Shown one piece after another: positions 25,382 through 33,783 of a DNA stretch of 64,000 nt. Made by a program: the position numbers and the translations under genes. How positions within the stretch are numbered: position 1 is the stretch's first letter; each line of letters opens with the position of its first letter. This stretch comes from Marinoscillum furvescens DSM 4134. Lineage in GTDB: Bacteria > Bacteroidota > Bacteroidia > Cytophagales > Cyclobacteriaceae. Where the stretch lies: assembly GCF_003386095.1 (NCBI RefSeq), contig NZ_QREG01000001.1:496001-560000 (forward strand), read 5' to 3'. Under the pieces are notes generated by a model that worked only from the letters and a program-made list of their open reading frames with translations, was not told where the DNA came from and did no database searches.

Positions 25382-27565
25382 ATGATACCTGTAAGGCACA
25401 TTTTCACCACACTAGTCTGCACCCTCCTCACGCTCACTGCCACCACGCAAGCCCTCCAACCCGGCAAGTGGATGGGCACATTCTCATTTGCGTCAGGCAC
25501 GGAGTTTCTAATGGTGATAGAAGTGGACCAGGTCGCCAAAAAACGCTTTACCGGTAAGGTCTACTGGCCAGACTACTTCAACAATGCAGCCGCTATAGAA
25601 GGGTCTATCAAAAAAAAGAATTTCACCTTTAAGGAAGTAAAGCTGCTGCAGGGCAAAGAAATGGACATGAGCAGCAAATACCAGTTTGTCATTGGTGAAG
25701 AAGGCGAACTTCTGGGCACGGCTGGTCAGGGCTCCGCGCCCAATGCTACCTTCAAGCTAAAAAACTATGACCAGATGACGCCCTCTCTGCAGGCGGAGTG
25801 GGATGAGCGCCTGGCTGCAGAAGCACAAAAATGGGGTGTGGCCATCATTGGCCCCGAAAGTCCCAAAGAAGAAGCTGAAGCCAAACTGCTCAAATACCGC
25901 CAAATCAGCGCTGACTTTGACCAGTCCACCTCCTCCCTCACTGTATGGGGCAGCACATTTATCAAAGGCATGCACTTCCCCATATTCCTGGTCTTTGTCA
26001 ACCCTGAAATGTACATGGAAATGGAACTCCAGGGAACAAAATTTATCCAGGTTAAAACAGACAGCATAGAGTGGAGCTACAACCCCACCCAAGATCAGGT
26101 GATCGTGACCCCTAAAGAAAAAAACGAAGACAATGGCATCTTTGGCAATGCGGGCATTAGCGCAAACGCACGCGTGATTGCTGCCAATACAGCCACTATA
26201 AATGGACTTTCCGCCACTCGAATAAAAATACAAGATGGCGCCAACACCAAAATCATTTATCTCAGCAAAAACCACGACCTGCTCCGCGAAGAAACCAGTA
26301 CAGAAATCCAGGATTTTTCCGGATACTACCCGCTGGAGGGAGTATCTATGCCTGGAGTATTCAAAAACGTTTCTCTGGAGCAGCACCTCATCCTCAACCT
26401 GGACAGTGCTGTACTCAACCGTCCGGTAGATGAAAGCCTGTTTCAAATACCTGAACACCTGCAGTCCAAAATCTACGAAGAACAAAACGAAGACAAGTAC
26501 AACGAAACCGGCAACGAGTTTTTCAAAGACGGAGCATACGAAAAAGCCATCAGCAACTACAACCAGGCCATACAGCTAGATGCAGATCGCTTCATCTTTT
26601 TTTATAACCGAGGCAGTGCTCACCTGAAGCTTGGCAACAACTATGCCGCCATAACGGACCTCACACGTGCCATAGAGCTCAACCCTGAATACCAGCAGGC
26701 GTGGAACCAACGCGGTGAAACCAAAGCCAACCTGGGTGACCAGGCCAGCGCCATGGAAGACTACCAGCAGGCCATAGCACTCGACAGCAGCTATCAGGAC
26801 GCCTGGCTAAACCTCGGGCTGGCACAGTACAACCAGGGCAATTTTGAGCATGCGCTCACCAGCTTTTCGCAACTCATCTCGCTAGACAGCACCAACGGCC
26901 TCTACCACTACAACCTCGCCTACACCTACTCCCAGCTAGGCAAAGACACGGTAGCCATCACCTACTTTGAAAAAGCGCTGACCCACGGTCACGACCCCAT
27001 CAATAGCAACAACATGATCGGCATCTCCTACTACCGCATGGAAGACTACCGGTCGGCAGCTGTGTACTTTCGGGAAGTCGTAGCCCGAAACAATGAAAAC
27101 CCCGTATACCTGCTCAACCTGGGCAAGTCACTCTATGAAATAGACAGCCTGGAACCAGCCAAAAGCTATATCAGCAAGTCGCTGGAGCTGGCCCCAGACA
27201 ATGACGATGCTCTCAACCATCTGGGGCTAACCTACTACGCACAGGAGGACTACAGCACCGCCATCACCTTCTTCACCAAAGCCATAGCCGTAAACGAAGA
27301 CAATGCCTACTACTATGACAACCGCGCCTTTGCCAAAGCCGGCATGCTCAACTACACCGGTGCGATAGAGGACTTTACCGAGTCTATAGACCTCTATCCC
27401 AAAGACCCCAATGTCTACTACAATCGCGCACAGATGAACCTCAACCTCAACAACAAGTTTGATGCGTGCCGTGATTTTAGAAAAGCTAGTGAAATGGGCA
27501 TGGAAGCAGCCAAAGAGGCCATCGCCGAAAACTGTGGACTGGGATCACCCATAGACCCGGATTGA
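25382..27565 (+). CDS. Exported protein with LolA-like middle part and C-terminal TPR repeats
   Basis: Start chosen at MIPVRHIFTTLVCTLLTLTATTQA, which gives a signal peptide; the longer open frame upstream encodes no plausible protein. The 727-residue product has an N-terminal domain of about 100 residues (GKWMGTFSFASGTEFLMVIEVDQ), a middle domain (about 165-355) whose order of strands (FIQVKTDSIEWSYN, ATRIKIQDGANTKIIYLSKNHDL, YYPLEGVSMPGVF) recalls LolA-type lipoprotein carriers, and about ten TPR units from about 370 to 715 (for example AYEKAISNYNQAIQLD, AAITDLTRAIELNPEYQQAW). TPRs point to a protein-protein scaffold in the periplasm. The exact role is unknown. The gene stands alone on the plus strand. 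Confidence 0.8.
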   Translation: MIPVRHIFTTLVCTLLTLTATTQALQPGKWMGTFSFASGTEFLMVIEVDQVAKKRFTGKVYWPDYFNNAAAIEGSIKKKNFTFKEVKLLQGKEMDMSSKYQFVIGEEGELLGTAGQGSAPNATFKLKNYDQMTPSLQAEWDERLAAEAQKWGVAIIGPESPKEEAEAKLLKYRQISADFDQSTSSLTVWGSTFIKGMHFPIFLVFVNPEMYMEMELQGTKFIQVKTDSIEWSYNPTQDQVIVTPKEKNEDNGIFGNAGISANARVIAANTATINGLSATRIKIQDGANTKIIYLSKNHDLLREETSTEIQDFSGYYPLEGVSMPGVFKNVSLEQHLILNLDSAVLNRPVDESLFQIPEHLQSKIYEEQNEDKYNETGNEFFKDGAYEKAISNYNQAIQLDADRFIFFYNRGSAHLKLGNNYAAITDLTRAIELNPEYQQAWNQRGETKANLGDQASAMEDYQQAIALDSSYQDAWLNLGLAQYNQGNFEHALTSFSQLISLDSTNGLYHYNLAYTYSQLGKDTVAITYFEKALTHGHDPINSNNMIGISYYRMEDYRSAAVYFREVVARNNENPVYLLNLGKSLYEIDSLEPAKSYISKSLELAPDNDDALNHLGLTYYAQEDYSTAITFFTKAIAVNEDNAYYYDNRAFAKAGMLNYTGAIEDFTESIDLYPKDPNVYYNRAQMNLNLNNKFDACRDFRKASEMGMEAAKEAIAENCGLGSPIDPD

Positions 27566-27605
27566 TCGCAGCCCTTAAGATTAAAACACAGCCTCACACC
27601 TCATT

Positions 27606-27702
27606 TATACCCTATAAGGTATAAATAAAAAAGAACACTCATTTCTATACCCGTTATGGTATAATAGCGAAAAATGTGTATTTTTAAACCCGAAAGGGTA
27701 TA
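27606..27702 (+). promoter_or_regulatory. Three phased hip operators
   Basis: An 18-bp palindrome TATACC-N6-GGTATA occurs at 27606-27623 and 27646-27663, with a one-base variant (TAAACC-N6-GGTATA) at 27685-27702. Starts are 40 and 39 bp apart, close to four helical turns, so a HipB dimer on each would lie on the same DNA face. The last copy ends 6 bp before the hipB start codon and overlaps the probable -7 box TATTTTTA, as expected for autorepression. Confidence 0.8.
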
Positions 27703-27708
27703 GTTACA

Positions 27709-27942
27709 ATGAAAACGAGATTAGCAACGTTCGTCAAGGATAAAAGAAAACAGGCAGCAATGAACCAGGAAGACCTCTCCTTTGCTGCGGGAGTTGGGTT
27801 GCGGTTTGTCCGCGATCTGGAGCAAGGAAAACCAACGCTCAGGATGGACAAAGTAAACCAGGTATTGAACCTTTTTGGGTATGAACTAGGACCAGTAGCA
27901 CAAAACAGAGATGAGGAAAGCCAAAGTTCTGTATCAGAATAA
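27709..27942 (+). CDS. hipB: HipB-like DNA-binding antitoxin/autorepressor
   Basis: A 77-residue XRE-family helix-turn-helix protein. The HTH is in LATFVKDKRKQAAMNQEDLSFAAGVGLRFVRDLEQGKPTLRMDKV (residues 5-49), with the HipB-typical ending VNQVLNLFGYELGPVA. It presumably binds the three palindromes upstream and represses the operon with the toxin complex. It overlaps the next gene by 32 bp. In tripartite HipBST systems HipB alone does not neutralise the kinase; it acts with HipS. Confidence 0.9.
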   Translation: MKTRLATFVKDKRKQAAMNQEDLSFAAGVGLRFVRDLEQGKPTLRMDKVNQVLNLFGYELGPVAQNRDEESQSSVSE

Positions 27943-28225
27943 GTGGGCCGGAACGCTCACCGAAGACGAAGAAGGGTACCATTTCCAATATGAGGAAACG
28001 TATTTGGAAAACAAAAATGTGCCAGTAAGCTTAACGCTACCCCTCCAACAGGAGCCTTATCACTCCAATATACTGTTTCCGTTTTTCGATGGCCTCATAC
28101 CAGAAGGCTGGATTTTAGAAATCGTGGAAAAAAACTGGAAAGTAAACGAAAAGGATAGAATGGGCGTTCTCCTGGTCGCCTGCAGAGATTGCATAGGCGC
28201 AGTATCAATAGAACCACACGCATGA
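27911..28225 (+). CDS. hipS: HipS-like protein (free-standing HipA N-terminal subdomain)
   Basis: A 104-residue protein equal to the N-terminal subdomain-1 of HipA (VLYQNKWAGTLTEDEEGYHFQYEE, VPVSLTLPLQQEPYHS, LFPFFDGLIPEGWILEIVEKNW, DRMGVLLVACRDCIGAVSIEP). In HipBST systems this domain is a separate protein that serves as the antitoxin of HipT. It starts inside hipB (32-bp overlap) and its TGA overlaps the hipT start (ATGA), so the three genes are translationally coupled. It is not a broken hipA: both junctions are clean and the kinase has its own N-terminal module. Confidence 0.85.
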   Translation: MRKAKVLYQNKWAGTLTEDEEGYHFQYEETYLENKNVPVSLTLPLQQEPYHSNILFPFFDGLIPEGWILEIVEKNWKVNEKDRMGVLLVACRDCIGAVSIEPHA

Positions 28226-29148
28226 CCTGTCTTTACTGCTATAAAGAATCCGAAAGCGACTTTCACCCAGGGTGTAGCAAGAAATTGTTCGGCACCACTA
28301 CACCCCCTATCGTACCCTATACTAAAAATGATTTGCTCATCCTCGCCGAGCAAATGATCAAAGGAAGAGCCACCGTTACCGGAGTACAACCCAAACTTTC
28401 CCTCCACATAGAGAAACCCACCAATGAACCCGAAAAGCTAACAATCGTGGGGCTATGGGGAGCATATATCCTCAAACCACAATCTCCTACCTGGGCCGAA
28501 CTCCCTCAAATAGAAGATGTGACCATGCACCTTGCTCAGCTATCAAAAATCCGAACGGCAGAGCATTCACTGATCAGACTAAGTTCTGGAGAGCTCGCCT
28601 ACATCACCAAACGCATGGATCGAAATGCCGGAGAAAAAATCCACATGGAAGACATGTGCCAGCTGCTCGGCAGGTTGACTGAAGACAAGTACAAATCTTC
28701 GCATGAGCAAATCGCAAAGGAGATAAAACGCAGCAGCATACACCCCGGCCTGGATCTCGTCAGATTTTATGAACTCACCCTGTTTAGTTTCCTTACGGGA
28801 AATGCAGACATGCATTTGAAAAACTTCTCACTCATCAAAAATGAGCAGGGACACTACGAATTGGCTCCAGCCTACGACCTGGTAGCCACCGCACTTGTGG
28901 TGGAAGGAGATGACGAAGAGCTCGCCTTGACATTATGTGGTAAAAAGAAAAGACTCAGAAATTCCGATTTTTTAAATGCAATGACCACATCAGGCATACC
29001 CCAAAAAGCAGCAGAAAACATCCTTCACAAATATTCCAAGCTGTTATACACGTGGAAGGAATTCATCCATCGATCTCTTTTATCACAAGAGATGAAGCAA
29101 GCCTATGGCCAACTGATCGAAAGTAAGCATCAACAACTGTATGGGTAG
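28222..29148 (+). CDS. hipT: HipT-like Ser/Thr kinase toxin
   Basis: A 308-residue HipA-type kinase lacking subdomain 1; known homologues phosphorylate aminoacyl-tRNA synthetases or related targets and stop growth. It starts at the ATGA overlap (MTCLYCYKES). Residues 3-18 carry Cys3, Cys6, His15 and Cys18 (CxxC then HxxC), which looks like a small zinc-binding knuckle. The Gly-rich loop is TVTGVQPKLSL (51-61), with Thr51 and Thr53 where HipT/HipA carry autophosphorylated Ser. The catalytic segment is GNADMHLKNFSL (Asp196, Asn201) and the metal site is APAYDL (Asp219). All kinase residues look intact, so the toxin is probably functional. Confidence 0.88.
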   Translation: MTCLYCYKESESDFHPGCSKKLFGTTTPPIVPYTKNDLLILAEQMIKGRATVTGVQPKLSLHIEKPTNEPEKLTIVGLWGAYILKPQSPTWAELPQIEDVTMHLAQLSKIRTAEHSLIRLSSGELAYITKRMDRNAGEKIHMEDMCQLLGRLTEDKYKSSHEQIAKEIKRSSIHPGLDLVRFYELTLFSFLTGNADMHLKNFSLIKNEQGHYELAPAYDLVATALVVEGDDEELALTLCGKKKRLRNSDFLNAMTTSGIPQKAAENILHKYSKLLYTWKEFIHRSLLSQEMKQAYGQLIESKHQQLYG

Positions 29149-29163
29149 TAAGCATTGCTAAGC

Positions 29164-29393
29164 ATTGAGTCGTTCATGTTGCTCATTGAGAAGTCCTTGT
29201 TGGGCATTGAGTGGTCTTTGTTGTTTATTGAGAGGTCCTTGCTAAGCATTGAGGGGTTCATGTTGCGCATTGAGCAGTCCTTGCTAAGCATTGAGTGGCC
29301 CTTGTTGTACATAAGCATCGCTTGTTAGGCATTGAGAGGTGTTTGTTGGACGTTGAGTGGTCCTTGCTGAGCATTGAGGAGCTCTTGTTGGGC
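29164..29393. repeat. 21-bp degenerate tandem repeat array (11 units)
   Basis: Eleven units start at 29164, 29185, 29206, 29227, 29248, 29269, 29290, 29311, 29331, 29352 and 29373; all are 21 bp except the unit at 29311 (20 bp). The consensus opens ATTGAGnGGTCCTTG and ends in a variable GC-containing six. The array begins 15 bp after the hipT stop. On the minus strand it encodes a heptad-like peptide (SMLSKDx), but the frame runs into hipT and has no signal or domain. The rest of the gene-free 29149-29541 is the atpC 3' duplicate. Confidence 0.85.
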
Positions 29394-29455
29394 AGCATGT
29401 TTAGCTATCGACAAGCTCTTCAGGTACGACACCAGGTCCTTCATTCACCCCCACC

Positions 29456-29528
29456 AAACAAAAAAGGGCTGCAAATGCAGCCCTTTTCATCTATATCTTA
29501 AAAATGATATCGCTTATTCGTTGATCAC
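29456..29528 (-). repeat. Copy A of a 73-bp duplication of the atpC 3' end and terminator
   Basis: Matches 30305-30377 at 72 of 73 positions (the mismatch is at 29489). It contains the last four codons of atpC (VINE plus stop) and the terminator. Similarity continues weakly to about 29541 with a gap (TVL before VINE), which shows that it derives from atpC coding sequence rather than from a chance terminator match. Confidence 0.9.
29462..29487 (-). terminator. Terminator (copy A) after the orphan exported protein gene
   Basis: AAAAGGGCTGC and GCAGCCCTTTT flank AAAT; on the minus strand TTTTTTGTTTG follows. It is identical to the atpC terminator and now serves the gene at 29542-30216. Confidence 0.85.
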
Positions 29529-29541
29529 AAGTACCGTCAAC

Positions 29542-30216
29542 TTACCAACTTATTGCCCTATTCAGCCCCAAACCAACGTAGTAATAATCTGAGTTAAAAT
29601 CCCTCGTTGGGATATTCTGGGTGTAGCGAGCGTAAGCCATCACCTTCATTTTAGAAGTAACCTGTTTTTGAACACTGACCTCCCCATCCCAAGCTGTATG
29701 GGTAAACGTTTCTACGGCAAACCCCACAGTATAATCAACCAGTTGATCATTCTCGAACCTCGCTGAGGTTAATCTAAATGAAGCGATTTGCTGATTTAAA
29801 AGATTAAGACCCGGAGTAATCCTGACCCTGAACCCCAGGAATTTTGGCAATTCGTAGGATAAATAGATGCGAGCATTTTGCATCCCTGCCTGATAAAAGT
29901 CGTACCCAAAAACTTCTGCAAACGAAAGATTCCGTATCCTTTTGTCTGCTTCAGGAGGCACGCCTGAAAAAAGCTGCTGCGTAGGTCTCATATAGGATGG
30001 GTAGTCATCGTAGCCTCCTGCACCTAATCCTACCCCTGCAAATAAATCACCAATCAAGCCCCGTTCATACGACAATTCGAAGTGATAGCCATTACCCCAG
30101 GCTCCAACCATATCTGGATTGAGCCCACCCACTTTTAACGAAAGGAAATCCGCTTGGCCGAGGGAGCAAAAGCTAACCAATGAGAAAATAAGACAGAAAA
30201 CACCTTTCATCATCAT
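29542..30216 (-). CDS. Orphan exported barrel-like protein between the two atpC 3' copies
   Basis: A 224-residue protein with signal peptide (MMMKGVFCLIFSLVSFCSLGQA); three adjacent ATG codons make the exact start uncertain by two residues. The mature part has strand-like segments (FLSLKVGGLNP, GYHFELSYERGL, LFAGVGLGAGGY, NARIYLSYELPKFLGFRVRITPGLNLL, YTVGFAVETF, MKVMAYARYTQNI, YYYVGLGLNRAISW), ending in Trp, as in outer-membrane barrels. No family is recognised. It lies in the 776 bp between two near-identical 73-bp copies of the atpC tail and reads in the same direction as atpDC. The bracketing suggests it arrived or was duplicated with the repeat. Confidence 0.7.
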   Translation of the reverse strand: MMMKGVFCLIFSLVSFCSLGQADFLSLKVGGLNPDMVGAWGNGYHFELSYERGLIGDLFAGVGLGAGGYDDYPSYMRPTQQLFSGVPPEADKRIRNLSFAEVFGYDFYQAGMQNARIYLSYELPKFLGFRVRITPGLNLLNQQIASFRLTSARFENDQLVDYTVGFAVETFTHTAWDGEVSVQKQVTSKMKVMAYARYTQNIPTRDFNSDYYYVGLGLNRAISW

Positions 30217-30304
30217 TAATTTAATTGAGGCAAGATGTGCGTAGAGTAATTTACAAAAAGAATATATATTAGCAACTACCTCTTTTAGCGCATTTACATA
30301 TGAG

Positions 30305-30377
30305 AAACAAAAAAGGGCTGCAAATGCAGCCCTTTTCTTCTATATCTTAAAAATGATATCGCTTATTCGTTGATCAC
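30305..30377 (-). repeat. Copy B of the 73-bp duplication (native atpC 3' end)
   Basis: This copy is continuous with the intact atpC reading frame and is therefore taken as the original; its partner is at 29456-29528, offset by 849 bp in the same orientation. Confidence 0.9.
30311..30336 (-). terminator. Terminator of the atpDC operon
   Basis: Perfect 11-bp-arm stem AAAAGGGCTGC / GCAGCCCTTTT with a 4-nt loop, followed by T6 on the minus strand, 26 bp past the atpC stop. Confidence 0.9.
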
Positions 30378-30623
30378 TTTTTCAGCCAGTACGGTTACTT
30401 TATTGTTGAGCACCTCTACCACACCACCACTTACTTGTATGTGGGTTTCTTCTGGCTTTTTGTTGACCTCTCTTACAAACTTGATATCTCCAGTACCTAG
30501 AGTAGAGATCATCGAGGCGTGATTGCTCAGCACCTGAAATGACCCATCGCTACCTGGAAAAGTGGCGCTTTCCACTTCACCTTCATAGACTTTTTCGTCC
30601 GGAGTTACTATCTCTAAAAACAT
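30363..30623 (-). CDS. atpC: ATP synthase F1 epsilon subunit
   Basis: Central-stalk subunit of F1Fo ATP synthase that links gamma to the c-ring. Its 86 residues form only the N-terminal beta-sandwich (FLEIVTPDEKVYEGEVESATFPGSDGSFQVLSNHASMISTL), ending VLAEKVINE. The inhibitory C-terminal helical hairpin of E. coli epsilon is absent, which is common in Bacteroidota, so this protein cannot inhibit ATP hydrolysis in that way. It lies 80 bp after atpD. The other F1Fo genes are not in the window. Confidence 0.95.
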   Translation of the reverse strand: MFLEIVTPDEKVYEGEVESATFPGSDGSFQVLSNHASMISTLGTGDIKFVREVNKKPEETHIQVSGGVVEVLNNKVTVLAEKVINE

Positions 30624-30703
30624 CTTGTATATCGTTTGGGCTGCTCAGAGGCCGCTTTTGCGACCTCCTGCAGCTGTCAATCTCTAAAAAAAGGTCTTTC
30701 GAC

Positions 30704-32215
<1,512 letters not shown>

Positions 32216-32385
32216 CTAACTGTGATTTAAATAAGCGTATCTTGAATCGAGTGCGAAATTAATCTAAAATTGATTAAGAGAAAAAGCACCGCTGGAAAAG
32301 TGTTCGCGATTTCATCAATATCCAGGAAAACACCCCTTTTCATACCCTCTACCACATCTCATATACCAAATTACCTCTACGAGTA

Positions 32386-33597
32386 TCAGGTTTTTAGCAA
32401 TATCCTGAAGGTCGTCCCTTTGTCTACTTCTGAGTGTTTTACAAAAATCTTCCCGCCATGGTAGTTTTCTACAATCCGCTTGGTCAGCGCCAGACCCAGC
32501 CCCCAGCCTCGTTTTTTGGTGGTAAAACCCGGCTTAAAAACTTGTTTCACGCGGTGCTTGGCGATCCCTTTTCCGGTATCGGATATATCCACGGCTACTT
32601 GCCCATGATTGATCCGCATCACACGGATATCTATTCGCCCCTTGCCCTCCATGGCATCCACAGCATTTTTAATGATATTTTCGATCACCCAGGCAAACAG
32701 AGGCTTGTTGAGCAAGCAACCAATATCCTCATTGGGAAAAGCCTCTACAGTCATGGCCACTTTTTTAGAAATGCGCACCTCCAGGTAGCTGATTACATCA
32801 CGCACCACCTCATACATGTTTTCCTCCCGCATCTGCGGCACACTACCGATGTTGGAAAAGCGCTCAGTAATCATCTCTAGCCGGTCCACGTCTTTTTGCA
32901 GCTCCAAAAAGATATCGCGATGATCCGGAAAGGTCTCTTTGAAATATTCTACCCAGGCAATGAGCGAAGAGAGTGGCGTACCCAGCTGATGTGCGGTCTC
33001 TTTAGCCATACCTACCCATACCCTATTCTGCTCTGCAGTACGCGAGTAGTTAAACACCGTGAAAATTATGAGCCCAAAAATGGCGATAATGGAAAGCTGC
33101 ACATACGGATAGTAGCGAAGCTGAACCAGGAGGTACGAACTCTTATAATATATGTGCTTGTAGCCATACACCTGATTATCGTCATCCACCAGCGTTACCA
33201 GGATGGGGTCACGCTCGGCTTTCATATTAGAGATTTCTTCGCGCAGGTAGGCACCCTTCGCCGCGTCTTTTAGGTTGTCAGCCTTAGGCAGATTTCGGTA
33301 GTACTCCGGCTCACCAAATTCATTGGTAAGGATCACCGGGATGGTGTTGTTGGCCTGAATGATTTCCTCCAGGATAAAAATCTGATTGGGAGCATCACTT
33401 TCGTTGGTGAGGTACTCTAGCGTACGGGCATAGAGGTCTATCTGCTTTTTCTCACGCTCGCGGATCTGCTTCACCAGCTGATCGGTATAGATAATAGAGC
33501 CAGCACTAATAATGAGTGAAATACCCAGCACCACCCATTTAAAGCTGGACCGATTGGAGTACAAACTGACCGAGGGCTGTTCACGATAGGTATTCAA
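32386..33597 (-). CDS. Sensor histidine kinase, two-helix membrane type
   Basis: A 403-residue kinase with helices at about 25-45 (VVLGISLIISAGSIIYTD) and 175-195 (LSIIAIFGLIIFTVF) flanking an extracytoplasmic region of about 130 residues. The dimerisation/phospho-acceptor motif is AKETAHQLGTPLSSLIAWVEYF (His in the AHQLGTPL box), and the ATPase domain shows NIIKNAVDAMEG, VDISDTGKGI and RGWGLGLALTKRIVENYHGG. The AHQLGTPL variant is widespread in Bacteroidota. No response regulator gene is next to it, so it is an orphan here; it lies upstream of atpD on the same strand with a 173-bp gap. Confidence 0.93.
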   Translation of the reverse strand: MNTYREQPSVSLYSNRSSFKWVVLGISLIISAGSIIYTDQLVKQIREREKKQIDLYARTLEYLTNESDAPNQIFILEEIIQANNTIPVILTNEFGEPEYYRNLPKADNLKDAAKGAYLREEISNMKAERDPILVTLVDDDNQVYGYKHIYYKSSYLLVQLRYYPYVQLSIIAIFGLIIFTVFNYSRTAEQNRVWVGMAKETAHQLGTPLSSLIAWVEYFKETFPDHRDIFLELQKDVDRLEMITERFSNIGSVPQMREENMYEVVRDVISYLEVRISKKVAMTVEAFPNEDIGCLLNKPLFAWVIENIIKNAVDAMEGKGRIDIRVMRINHGQVAVDISDTGKGIAKHRVKQVFKPGFTTKKRGWGLGLALTKRIVENYHGGKIFVKHSEVDKGTTFRILLKT

Positions 33598-33717
33598 TAG
33601 TTTTTGGGGTTTAGCAGAATGGGGCTAAGATAGCTAAAAGCAGGAGGCTCCACCAATTTTTGGTTTTTTGGCATCTACCAAAATTTATTCTCAACATTTA
33701 GCAGCCACATCAAACAA

Positions 33718-33760
33718 AAACTGCTCCACCAGCCCAATACCCGAGCCAATGAAGCAGTTT
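33718..33760 (-). terminator. Terminator of the NatAB-like operon
   Basis: AAACTGCT at 33718-33725 pairs with AGCAGTTT at 33753-33760; on the minus strand TTTTTGTTTG follows. It lies 23 bp past the permease stop. The loop is long (27 nt) with some internal pairing. Confidence 0.65.
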
Positions 33761-33783
33761 ACAAACGAACTTTTACTTCTTAC

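Noticed and set aside
25757-26485. A 242-codon minus-strand frame opposite the exported TPR protein gene
   Set aside because: It is a mirror frame of a gene with clear domains; its own product is Cys/Phe/Gly-rich with no family pattern.
27911-29148. hipA broken by a frameshift
   Set aside because: HipS and HipT each have proper ends, the overlap is a clean ATGA, and HipT has its own N-terminal Cys/His module.
29130-29318. A 62-codon minus-strand frame through the 21-bp repeats, with a SMLSKD-type heptad
   Set aside because: It runs into the 3' end of hipT, has no signal or domain, and the open frame follows simply from the repeat period; one 20-bp unit lies at its start.
29164-29393. Possible CRISPR array
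   Set aside because: Units are direct tandem repeats without unique spacers and no cas genes are present.
29456-30377. Insertion sequence or integron-like element bounded by the 73-bp repeats
   Set aside because: No transposase, integrase or terminal inverted repeats are present; only the duplication itself is supported.
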